From Hymenobacter norwichensis DSM 15439 (GTDB taxonomy: Bacteria > Bacteroidota > Bacteroidia > Cytophagales > Hymenobacteraceae), in contig NZ_ATVL01000012.1 of assembly GCF_000420705.1 (NCBI RefSeq), positions 1 through 64,000 of the forward strand: DNA of 64,000 nucleotides. Direction: 5' to 3'. The position numbers and the translations under genes are program-made. Of the stretch, positions 16,921 to 24,209 are shown one piece after another. Each line of letters begins with the position of its first letter. Position 1 is the stretch's first letter. The notes beneath the pieces are model-generated. The model was not told the DNA's origin and did no database searches. It was given only the letters and a program-made list of their open reading frames with translations.

Positions 16921-17774
16921 ACAGTTCTCTTCCTCGATTTTCTCTCTTGCGCCGTGTGGTAGGTGGTATTAGCCTGATGTTGCTTACCGGTATCTACGGA
17001 ACCGCCTCGGCGCAGGCTACTAAAGAGCAGCTGGTGGTGGTACTCAGTAACCCTGGCAAACCCGGCTTGGTGAACGTAAAGCTGGTAGGCGGCTCGATTA
17101 CGGTGATTGGCTATAGCGGCAAAGACGTGGTAATTGATGCCACGACCCGAGCCGGCCGGCAAGCCACTTCCCGCCTCGTACCCGCCAACGCCGCCGGCAT
17201 GAAGCGTATCGACACCAGCAGCAGCTTCGACCTCACCGCTGATGAAGCTAACAACCAGGTTTCCATCAAAACCTCATCTTGGAAGAACCCCATCGACCTG
17301 GTGATTAAGGTGCCGCAGCGCTTTTCGTTGCAGATTGGTACGGTGCAGCACGGCAACATCACGGTTGAAAACGTGTCGGGCGAGCTGGAAGTCAGCAACG
17401 TGAATGGGTCTATCCAACTGAACGACGTATCGGGTTCGGCGGTGGCCAACACCGTAAACGGCGGCGTGAAGGCCACCTTCAAAACCGTAACGGCTGGGGC
17501 GCCCATGGCCTTTTCCACGGTGAATGGGGCAGTAGATGTGACCTTGCCCAGCAGCACGAAGGCGGCGTTGAAGCTGAAATCAGACCACGGCGAAATCTAC
17601 AGTGACTTCGACCTGGTAGCCGAAAGGAGCCCCGCCAAAGTAAACCGCACCAACCAAGCCAGCATGTACCGCGTGAGCATCGACGACTGGACTTATGGCA
17701 AAGTAAACGGCGGTGGCGCCGAAATCATGATGAAAAGCCTGCAAGGCAACATCTACATCCGCAAGGCCAAGTAG
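16917..17774 (+). CDS. DUF4097-type secreted protein
   Basis: A 285-residue paralogue of the preceding gene, with a cleavable signal peptide (about 1-32, ending TASAQ) instead of a lipobox. The same repeating NG turns appear: VKLVGGSITVIGYSG, VQHGNITVENVSG, VSNVNGSIQLNDVSG. It overlaps the upstream gene by the ATGA tetranucleotide. As last gene of the sigma/anti-sigma operon it is likely a product or partner of the envelope response controlled by that sigma factor. Exact role unknown. Confidence 0.85.
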   Translation: MNSSLPRFSLLRRVVGGISLMLLTGIYGTASAQATKEQLVVVLSNPGKPGLVNVKLVGGSITVIGYSGKDVVIDATTRAGRQATSRLVPANAAGMKRIDTSSSFDLTADEANNQVSIKTSSWKNPIDLVIKVPQRFSLQIGTVQHGNITVENVSGELEVSNVNGSIQLNDVSGSAVANTVNGGVKATFKTVTAGAPMAFSTVNGAVDVTLPSSTKAALKLKSDHGEIYSDFDLVAERSPAKVNRTNQASMYRVSIDDWTYGKVNGGGAEIMMKSLQGNIYIRKAK

Positions 17775-17780
17775 GTGGAA

Positions 17781-19112
17781 TTACTTTCCTGTAAGCTGGT
17801 CCGCTACGTGCCTGGCATGCCGGATACAGTCGGGAACACCTACGCCGCCGCGCCAATTAGCGGCGCTCCAGATACCCTGGGCCTGGAGAGCATCGGTGGT
17901 GGTATGCGCGGCCATAATGCGCTGGTCGTACTGCGGAATGGCTTTGTCCCAGAGGTAGCGGTACTGCCACAGCGGTTGCGCAGCTTTGATGTCGTAGAAT
18001 CGGCTTAACTCTTCATGCACCGCGGCTTTCTGGGCGGTTTCTGACTGCTGGGCATTGGCTTCGTACTGCGCGCCGCCCACGAAGGTGGTAAAGAGTACTT
18101 GCCCATCGGGCACGCGGTTTGGGAAGATAGAACTGGTCCAGATGCTGCCGGCTGCATATGGCTGTTCCACTTTAGGGTGCAGCGCCCCGAAGCCATCAAG
18201 CGGATGACCTACGTCCTCGCGGCGGTAGGCGGTATATACAGCAGCCATAGGTGGGTAATGCACGGCGGCCAAGGCAGCGGCGGCTTCCGGGAAAAGCGGG
18301 GCCAGCAAGGGCGCCGCTGCAAACGTCGGTAGGGCCAGCACTACAGCATCGTAAGAAAAGCCGCCGTTGCTACCCGCCGAAGTTTGCACCTGATAGCCAC
18401 CCTTGGTAGTGCGGTGCAGTGCCAGCACCCGCTGGCGTACGTGGTGGTGGGTGAGTTTGGCGGCCAGCGTATCCGTCAGCTTCTGAATGCCGCCTTGCAG
18501 CGAGATAATGCGGCGGCGTCCGGCCCCACCGCCAGTTTTGGCCAGTCCGCGCAGCACCGAACCGTATTGCTGCTCCAAGGCCGCCACCTTGCTGAACGTT
18601 TTATGAATCAGAAGCTGCGCCGGGTCGCCGGCATAGATGCCTGATATGAATGGATTGACGGCATAATCGACGATTTCGGGTCCGAAGCGGCGGCGGAAAA
18701 AGGCGTCCACCGTTTCGGTGGGGTTGAGCGGCGCGGCCGGGCGGCGTAGCTCCCGCAGGATATTGAACTTTGCTTTCCAACTGAAAAAGCCGTTGGTAAG
18801 CAAAGCGGGCGGCGTGCTAGGTAGCTGTTGATACCGCCCGTTGCGCAGCACATAGCGGTTTTTGCTAACGGCCGCCGCGTCCTGAATTTCATCGACTAAT
18901 CCCAACTCCGTTATCAACTCTAGCAGTTCGTCGCTCAGTTGCAAGGAATTGGGACCGGTTTCAACGAGGTAGCCATCGGGGTGCGACACGGAGCGTAGGC
19001 AGCCGCCGGGCGTGGTTTCGGCTTCAAATAAGTCGTAGGCAACGCCAGCTTTTTGGAGTTGCCAGGCCACCACAAGGCCAGAAATACCGCCACCCAGAAT
19101 AGCAATGGTCAT
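17781..19112 (-). CDS. hemG: Oxygen-dependent protoporphyrinogen oxidase
   Basis: A 443-residue flavoenzyme that oxidises protoporphyrinogen IX to protoporphyrin IX in haem synthesis. The FAD-binding start is TIAILGGGISGLVVAWQL, followed by AGVAYDLFEAETTPGGCL and the substrate-side YLVETGPNSLQLSD. The C-terminus has the second FAD contact (GIWSAANWRGGVGVPDCI). Start at 19112 is the ATG directly before the dinucleotide-binding motif. It is convergent with the DUF4097 operon; only six bases separate the stop codons, and no terminator hairpin is seen there. Confidence 0.93.
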   Translation of the reverse strand: MTIAILGGGISGLVVAWQLQKAGVAYDLFEAETTPGGCLRSVSHPDGYLVETGPNSLQLSDELLELITELGLVDEIQDAAAVSKNRYVLRNGRYQQLPSTPPALLTNGFFSWKAKFNILRELRRPAAPLNPTETVDAFFRRRFGPEIVDYAVNPFISGIYAGDPAQLLIHKTFSKVAALEQQYGSVLRGLAKTGGGAGRRRIISLQGGIQKLTDTLAAKLTHHHVRQRVLALHRTTKGGYQVQTSAGSNGGFSYDAVVLALPTFAAAPLLAPLFPEAAAALAAVHYPPMAAVYTAYRREDVGHPLDGFGALHPKVEQPYAAGSIWTSSIFPNRVPDGQVLFTTFVGGAQYEANAQQSETAQKAAVHEELSRFYDIKAAQPLWQYRYLWDKAIPQYDQRIMAAHTTTDALQAQGIWSAANWRGGVGVPDCIRHARHVADQLTGK

Positions 19113-19279
19113 ATCGAGGAGAAAGTAATGAAGCGAAGAAAAGAAGCTGTGGCCTAGATAACCACTCGCAGGCGCAAAGGTCACGGAAATTTGAGGTTCC
19201 GGGCGGCCACCCCGTCAACTCCCGTAAAAACCCCAATTTTGCGCCAGCATCACTTCTTACTTCACAACCAGCCTACGTT

Positions 19280-19849
19280 ATGCCTGCTCTCAACAAAGCC
19301 GTTTTTCTGGACCGGGATGGAGTGCTCAACCAAGAAATTGGCCATTACGTGTGGGAGCCTGAGAAATTTGTGGTGCTGGAAGGCGTGCCGCAAAGCCTGG
19401 CGGCACTCAAGCAAGCCGGCTACCACCTGATAGTAGTAACCAATCAGGCGGGCATTGCCAAGGGCCTCTACACGCCGCACGATGTGCAGGCTTGCCACGC
19501 CAAGCTGCAAGCCGCCTGCGGCAACCTGATTGACGCTTTCTACTACGCGCCAGGACACCCCAGCGTATCGGAGTCGTTGTCGCGCAAGCCCGATTCGCTG
19601 ATGCTGGAAAAAGGCTTGGCGCGTTTCCACCTTGACCCCACCCAGTGCTGGATGGTGGGTGACCGGTACCGCGACATGCAGGCCGGCCAAAAAGCCGGGG
19701 TGCGCGGCATTCTGGTGGGAGAGGAGGAAACCAACAACTACCAGCCCCGCGTAGCCGATTTGCCCGCCGCCGTACAACTTATTTTACAAGCCGACTACCC
19801 AGTAAGCGCTACAGCCAACTTACTCTTACTCGGATGGCATAATACCTGA
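19280..19849 (+). CDS. HAD-IIIA phosphatase, GmhB-like, lacking the zinc loop
   Basis: A 189-residue HAD enzyme: FLDRDGVLNQEIGHYVW (D11 and D13 are nucleophile and acid/base), VVTNQAGIAKGLYTP, the lysine in SRKPDSLML and MVGDRYRDMQAGQKAGV. This is the D-glycero-D-manno-heptose 1,7-bisphosphate phosphatase family, used to make heptose for lipopolysaccharide. The Cys residues of the usual GmhB zinc loop are absent (YYAPGHPSVSESL), so the fold is that of the zinc-free subgroup or another histidinol/heptose phosphatase. It ends in a terminator shared with the convergent lipoprotein gene. Confidence 0.82.
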   Translation: MPALNKAVFLDRDGVLNQEIGHYVWEPEKFVVLEGVPQSLAALKQAGYHLIVVTNQAGIAKGLYTPHDVQACHAKLQAACGNLIDAFYYAPGHPSVSESLSRKPDSLMLEKGLARFHLDPTQCWMVGDRYRDMQAGQKAGVRGILVGEEETNNYQPRVADLPAAVQLILQADYPVSATANLLLLGWHNT

Positions 19850-19883
19850 AAAGCCGACTCCTTGTGAAGGAAGTCGGCTTTCT
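19849..19883. terminator. Bidirectional terminator
   Basis: aaagccgactcctt pairs with aaggaagtcggcttt with one bulge. It sits directly at the end of the GmhB-like gene and before the stop of the convergent small lipoprotein gene, with A- and T-rich edges on both sides. Confidence 0.7.
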
Positions 19884-19904
19884 AGTTGAAAGATATGCAG
19901 CATG

Positions 19905-20057
19905 CTACTGTTGGGCTGGGGCCTTATCTGCAGTGCTAGCCATAATGGGTGAGGCTACGTGGGTAGCGGGTTTAGTGCTGCTATAAGCAGGGCAATGGGT
20001 TTTGCACGAGCCGAGTCCTGCCACGGCCAGCACAACGAAAAGCAAAGTTCTTTTCAT
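19905..20057 (-). CDS. Small lipoprotein with CPAYSS motif (copy 1)
   Basis: A 50-residue protein too short for routine gene calling. The N-terminus MKRTLLFVVLAVAGLGSC is a signal peptide with lipobox GLGSC, so the mature protein is a lipidated peptide of about 33 residues. It reads KTHCPAYSSTKPATHVASPI and so on. The gene 200 bases upstream on the same strand encodes a clear paralogue with NKTVCPAYSSVKATHHVASP. Conservation of the second Cys and the PAYSS segment in two diverged copies argues that both are translated. Function unknown. Confidence 0.75.
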   Translation of the reverse strand: MKRTLLFVVLAVAGLGSCKTHCPAYSSTKPATHVASPIMASTADKAPAQQ

Positions 20058-20183
20058 ATATAAATGCAATTTTAGGGTTTTCTGGTTTCAGGCAATGTAT
20101 TCGAAATTAACACATTCCGAGGGATAACGCAGTGTCAGGTTGAAAATTATTCTGGCTGGTCGTCCTAATCAAGAAAATGCCCC

Positions 20184-20224
20184 ACAAAAAAGAAGTCAGC
20201 TCCTATCCTTAGATAAGAACTGAC
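20184..20224 (-). terminator. Terminator between the two small lipoprotein genes
   Basis: On the minus strand a 13-bp stem (20212-20224 with 20195-20207, two G-U wobbles) is followed by ttcttttttg. It ends the upstream copy, so the two paralogues are separate transcription units. Confidence 0.75.
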
Positions 20225-20260
20225 CTCAGAGAAGACAAAGCTAAAAAAGCCGTTTCCTGT

Positions 20261-20419
20261 TTACAGCCGCGCTGCCGAAGAAGAAGCCGTAGAGGCTGTG
20301 ACCGGCGAAGCAACATGGTGAGTTGCTTTAACACTTGAGTAAGCTGGGCAAACCGTTTTATTGCACGCACTCAAACCTAGTACGGCTACGGAAGCCAGAA
20401 GGAGTAACTTTTTCATCAT
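20261..20419 (-). CDS. Small lipoprotein with CPAYSS motif (copy 2)
   Basis: A 52-residue protein beginning MMKKLLLLASVAVLGLSAC, a strong lipoprotein signal with lipobox GLSAC; the second ATG at 20416 is an alternative start. The mature part starts CNKTVCPAYSSVKATHHVAS and ends with a Ser/Ala-rich tail. It is paralogous to copy 1 (shared CPAYSS, a His-Val-Ala-Ser-Pro segment and a tail with AST). It sits between the arginine decarboxylase gene and its own terminator. Function is unknown; the gene is called on lipobox and duplication. Confidence 0.75.
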   Translation of the reverse strand: MMKKLLLLASVAVLGLSACNKTVCPAYSSVKATHHVASPVTASTASSSAARL

Positions 20420-20522
20420 TAAGTAGCTGAGTTGTTATTTATGGGTTGGTTATAAACTCAAAAATAGGACTTTCCAGCGGGCCAGCCAAAGCCGTCCGCT
20501 GGAAAGCCGCTAATATAATTTA

Positions 20523-21917
20523 TTAGTAACCCAGAATACGCATCATCGAGGCGCTGTCCTGTTTTTCGGCAAACACCCGGTCGGTCAGGTTGCCTTCCTC
20601 GTCACGGTCTAGGATGACCAGCTTGGGCGCCGGAATCAGGCAGTGTTTGATGCCGCCGTAGCCGCTCAGGCTCTCCTGATACGCGCCGGTATGGAAGAAG
20701 CCTACATACAGCGGTTGGGTATCGGCGGGCTTGCGCTCCGGCAGGAATACCTGGTATATGTGCTTTTCAGCATTATAATAATCCTGTGAATCGCAGGTGA
20801 GGCCGCCGAGCTGGCAGCGCTTGTACTGCTTGTTCCAGCCGTTGAGGGCCAGCAGGATGAAGCGCTGGTTCAGGGCCCAGGTATCGGGCAGGTTGGTGAT
20901 GAACGAGCCGTCAATCATGTACCACAGCTCCTTGTCGTTCTGAAGCTTCTCGTCCAGAATCGAGTAGATGGTAGCGCCCGATTCGCCGACCGTGAAGATG
21001 CCGAACTCGGTGAAAATGTCCGGCTCCGGTACGCCTTCCTCACCGCAAATGCGCTGGATGGTACGCAGCACCTCAGCAATCATGTAGGGGTAGTCGTACT
21101 CAGGCTGAATCGAGGTTTGGATGGGCAGGCCGCCGCCAATGTCGATGGTGGTGAGGGTGGGACACACCTTGCGCAGCTCGCAGTACTTGTGCACGAAGCG
21201 GCTCAGCTCCGACCAGTAGTACGAGGTGTCTTTGATGCCCGTGTTGATGAAATAATGGAGCATCTTCAGCTCGAAGCGCGGGTCGTCTTTGATACGCTGC
21301 TCGTACAGCGGAATGGCATCGGCGTAGCGGATACCCAGACGCGAGGTGTAAAACTGGAAGCGCGGCTCTTCATCGGACGCCAGGCGCATGCCCACGTTGC
21401 ACTTCTCCCGCACGTTGTCGTGGTAGTATTGCACCTCGTTAGGCGAGTCGAGGATGGGCATGCAGTTTACAAACCCGTCGTTGATGAGGGCCGTAATTTC
21501 CTGTTTGTATTCCTCGGGCTTGAAGCCGTTGCAAATGATAAACGTGTCCTTGGCCACCTTGCCTTTGGCGTGCATGGCCCGGATGATGCTGATGTCAAAC
21601 CACGACGAGGTTTCGATGTGCACGTCGTTTTTGAGGGCTTCTTCCACCACAAAGCTGAAGTGCGAAGCCTTGGTGCAGTAGGCGTAGGAGTAGCGGCCTT
21701 GGTAGCCGATCTTCTCGATGCCTTCCTTGAACCACTGCTTGGCCCGCTGAATTTGGGTGCTGATTTTGGGTAGATACGCCAGCCGGAGCGGCGTGCCGTG
21801 CTTCTCTACCAGCGCCATCAAGTCGATGTCGTGGAAGCGCAGTTCGTTTTGCTCGACGCGAAAATCCTGGCTGGGAAAATCAAAGGTTTGGGTAATCAGG
21901 TCGTGGTAAGTATCCAT
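20523..21917 (-). CDS. speA: Arginine decarboxylase (PLP, short Bacteroidota type)
   Basis: A 464-residue PLP enzyme of the ornithine/DAP/arginine decarboxylase fold that converts arginine to agmatine. The PLP lysine is K83 in YSYAYCTKASHFSF. An alanine-racemase-like barrel follows (IDIGGGLPIQTS), then the active-site region CQLGGLTCDSQDYYN near 385. It is shorter than the E. coli enzyme (about 660 residues). The mRNA probably starts near 22135, giving a leader of over 200 bases with a large inverted repeat. The arginase-family gene is divergent from it. Diaminopimelate decarboxylase is the alternative call but fits the motifs less well. Confidence 0.85.
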   Translation of the reverse strand: MDTYHDLITQTFDFPSQDFRVEQNELRFHDIDLMALVEKHGTPLRLAYLPKISTQIQRAKQWFKEGIEKIGYQGRYSYAYCTKASHFSFVVEEALKNDVHIETSSWFDISIIRAMHAKGKVAKDTFIICNGFKPEEYKQEITALINDGFVNCMPILDSPNEVQYYHDNVREKCNVGMRLASDEEPRFQFYTSRLGIRYADAIPLYEQRIKDDPRFELKMLHYFINTGIKDTSYYWSELSRFVHKYCELRKVCPTLTTIDIGGGLPIQTSIQPEYDYPYMIAEVLRTIQRICGEEGVPEPDIFTEFGIFTVGESGATIYSILDEKLQNDKELWYMIDGSFITNLPDTWALNQRFILLALNGWNKQYKRCQLGGLTCDSQDYYNAEKHIYQVFLPERKPADTQPLYVGFFHTGAYQESLSGYGGIKHCLIPAPKLVILDRDEEGNLTDRVFAEKQDSASMMRILGY

Positions 21918-21960
21918 TGAAGGAGAAGAAGGAGAGGGAAAGGCTGGTTACAAAGGGTTG

Positions 21961-22065
21961 CGTCTGTGGTCCTGAGCTTACGAAAGACTAGCTCTTACCA
22001 ACACGGGCAACTATGGTAGTTGTTGACGCGTGAGTGGGTTTTGCGCAAGCTCAGGACCACAGACG
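21961..22065 (-). promoter_or_regulatory. 19-bp inverted repeat in the speA leader
   Basis: cgtctgtggtcctgagctt (21961-21979) is perfectly complementary to aagctcaggaccacagacg (22047-22065), with 67 bases between. The loop contains a smaller hairpin, caacta-tgg-tagttg. A -7 box at 22141-22148 would place all of this in the 5' untranslated region of speA. It may be an RNA control element, or an unrelated repeat insertion. Confidence 0.55.
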
Positions 22066-22140
22066 AATAAATAAGGGAACCGTCGTGTTACGGTTGTGTT
22101 AATTTCTAAACTCGACGGCTTTTGCCGAACTTGCGGCCCG

Positions 22141-22148
22141 CAAAGATA
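22141..22148 (-). promoter_or_regulatory. -7 box TATCTTTG for speA
   Basis: On the minus strand TATCTTTG matches TAnnTTTG exactly, 224 bases before the speA ATG. If used, it gives a long untranslated leader. Confidence 0.45.
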
Positions 22149-22282
22149 CTCCCTTACGGAGTTTTGGTTGTGCTATGTTCGTTGGTTGCGCCGGAAGGTC
22201 CGGGCGCGTCAAGCCTGAGCGGGACCCCACCCCTCAATCGGCAAGCATGTAACCCACCTAACCTCTTTTCTGCCAATGTAAT

Positions 22283-23257
22283 ATGCGACGTATCAAGTTG
22301 TTGGAAGTACGTTCCGAACTCGGAGCCGGTACCCGAGGCGCCAGTATGGGCATTGATGCCCTGAAAGTGGCCTGCCTCAACAAAGGGTGCGACTACTTCC
22401 GGCGGTTCAACTCCGTGGTGGTACCCGACCTGAACCACGTGCTCTTTGAGCCCAACCATTTCCCTTTTGCCCGCCACATCGACTCCATTTATACAGTGCA
22501 GCGGGCCGTAGCCAGCACCGTGGAGCAGACGCTGCGTTTCGGGGAGTTCCCGCTGGTGCTATCCGCCGACCATAGCAGCGCCAACGCCACCATTGCTGGC
22601 ATCAAGGCCGCCTACCCCAACAAAACGCTAGGCGTTATCTGGATTGATGCCCACGCCGACATTCACTCGCCCTACACCACACCCTCCGGCAATGTGCACG
22701 GCATGCCGCTGGCCGCATCCCTAGGCGAAGACAACCGCGAGTGCCAGCGCCAGCAGCCCGACGAGGAAACCGAGTTCTTCTGGCAGCGCCTCAAAAACCT
22801 GAGCGTACCCGGCCCGCGCATTTTGCCAGAGCACTTAGTGTACGTGGCCGTGCGCGACACTGAGGCTGAAGAAGAAGCCCTGATTGAACGCCTGGGCATC
22901 CGCTGGATTCGCCTGCCCGAAATCCAGCAGAAAGGCTCCCGCCAGCTCTCCCGCGAAATCTACGAGCACCTGCGCTTCTGCGACATAGTGTACATTTCCT
23001 TCGATGTAGATAGCCTCGATGCCAGCTTCAGCCGCGGTACCGGCACTCCCGTTGCCGATGGACTGTACCTGTCGGAAGGCGAAAACCTATGTCAGGATTT
23101 GCTGGATAATGAACGGGTGGTGTGCTTCGAGATGGGCGAAATCAACCCCACCCTCGACCACGAAAACACCATGGCCCACAACGCCTTCAACATCCTGGAA
23201 AAAGCCACCGAAGCCATTGAGCGCCGCCTACGCATGGAAGAAGTGGTGAGCCGGTAG
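22283..23257 (+). CDS. Arginase/agmatinase family hydrolase
   Basis: A 324-residue binuclear-manganese enzyme of the ureohydrolase fold. Metal ligands are visible in SADHS (H97), WIDAHADIHSP (D122, H124, D126) and SFDVDSLD near 240. The stretch SGNVHGMPLA and TGTPVADGLYLSEGE look more like arginase than agmatinase. It is divergent from arginine decarboxylase, so it may either hydrolyse arginine to ornithine and urea, or act on agmatine to give putrescine. Sequence alone does not settle this. The usual GGDHS is SADHS here. Confidence 0.85.
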   Translation: MRRIKLLEVRSELGAGTRGASMGIDALKVACLNKGCDYFRRFNSVVVPDLNHVLFEPNHFPFARHIDSIYTVQRAVASTVEQTLRFGEFPLVLSADHSSANATIAGIKAAYPNKTLGVIWIDAHADIHSPYTTPSGNVHGMPLAASLGEDNRECQRQQPDEETEFFWQRLKNLSVPGPRILPEHLVYVAVRDTEAEEEALIERLGIRWIRLPEIQQKGSRQLSREIYEHLRFCDIVYISFDVDSLDASFSRGTGTPVADGLYLSEGENLCQDLLDNERVVCFEMGEINPTLDHENTMAHNAFNILEKATEAIERRLRMEEVVSR

Positions 23258-23301
23258 CCGAGCAGCAGGGCTGGAGGTTGCGCACAACTGCAAAGGCCCT
23301 G

Positions 23302-23381
23302 CTGTCATTCCAAGCAGAGTTAGAAAGCCGAGTGGAGCCGTAGAATGGCAGCCAGCTTCCGCGCGCTGCTCGGAATGGCTG
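23302..23381. repeat. Imperfect palindrome (gtcatt/aatggc type)
   Basis: ctgtcattccaagcag (23302-23317) pairs with ctgctcggaatggctg (23366-23381) at 13 of 16 positions. It resembles a decayed member of the gtcat-type palindromes at 39151 and 51551. No gene lies here. Confidence 0.4.
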
Positions 23382-23482
23382 CGCAGAACGCTTCGGGCTA
23401 CGGCTTAATAACCACTGAAAACAGGATACATTCGTGCAAGCCTGCCTGTGGGGAGATTCACCAGCTTCTTATCCTTGTCGTG

Positions 23483-23938
23483 ATGAAATACTATCTGACT
23501 TCCGCCTGTGTTCTATCGGCCCTGTGGCTAGCCGCTTGCACTACGTCGCCTACCACCAAAGCTGCGCCTGAAGCGGGGAGCACGCCGCTCGCGGTGGCAC
23601 CCGTCGTGCGGGATTCCGTGACGGGCACGGTGGCCTACCGGGAGCGAATTGCGCTGCCCCCAGCAGCCGTGGTGCGGTTGCAGCTGCAAGACGTGTCGCG
23701 CCAGGATGTGGCTGCCACCATTATCGACTCGGTTACCATTCGGCCAGATGGCAAGCAGGTACCCATCCCGTTCACGCTCCGCTATGACCCCGCCCGCATT
23801 CAGGAAAACAGTACCTATTCGGTGCAGGCCCGCATTACCGTCAATGGCAACCTGCTGTTTATCAACGACGTGTCGTATCCAGTTATTACGCGTGGCAACC
23901 CCAAGCAGGTGCAGATGATGCTGCGCTGGGCGCAGTAG
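23483..23938 (+). CDS. YbaY/YscW-type lipoprotein
   Basis: A 151-residue lipoprotein. MKYYLTSACVLSALWLAAC ends in lipobox LAAC. The mature domain has the YbaY family pattern: GTVAYRERIALPPAAVVRLQ, VQLQDVSR-like QLQDVSRQDVAA, the block GKQVPIPFTLRYDPARI and VQARITVNGNLLFINDVSYP. Start set at 23483 so the signal peptide is N-terminal; the open frame upstream reads through a repeat. YbaY proteins sit in the outer membrane with poorly defined roles. It stands alone between the arginase-family gene and argS. Confidence 0.87.
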   Translation: MKYYLTSACVLSALWLAACTTSPTTKAAPEAGSTPLAVAPVVRDSVTGTVAYRERIALPPAAVVRLQLQDVSRQDVAATIIDSVTIRPDGKQVPIPFTLRYDPARIQENSTYSVQARITVNGNLLFINDVSYPVITRGNPKQVQMMLRWAQ

Positions 23939-24015
23939 CGGCCCAGTTTGGTGGGCAGTCCACGGACTTGCCACGGGCTAGGTGCATTTTTTCGGGTGCA
24001 TCCGGCTGAGCCTTT

Positions 24016-24023
24016 TACCTTTG
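24016..24023 (+). promoter_or_regulatory. -7 box TACCTTTG for argS
   Basis: TACCTTTG is an exact TAnnTTTG match, about 190 bases before the argS GTG. A TTTC near 23990 could be the -33 element (22-base spacer). Confidence 0.45.
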
Positions 24024-24209
24024 CGGCAGCTTACCGCTCAGCGCGGCCAGCTACCCAATATGCCGTTGATTTTCATAACCCGTACGCAACGACGATTCTA
24101 GCGTGAGTTTCGGCCCGATCGGCTGAGGCTTGCGCCGTATCTGTTTACCCTGGTTTCTAAATCAACTTTCTCCGAAGTCCGCTGGACTTCTCAAGCAGTT
24201 CGCCTTTCC

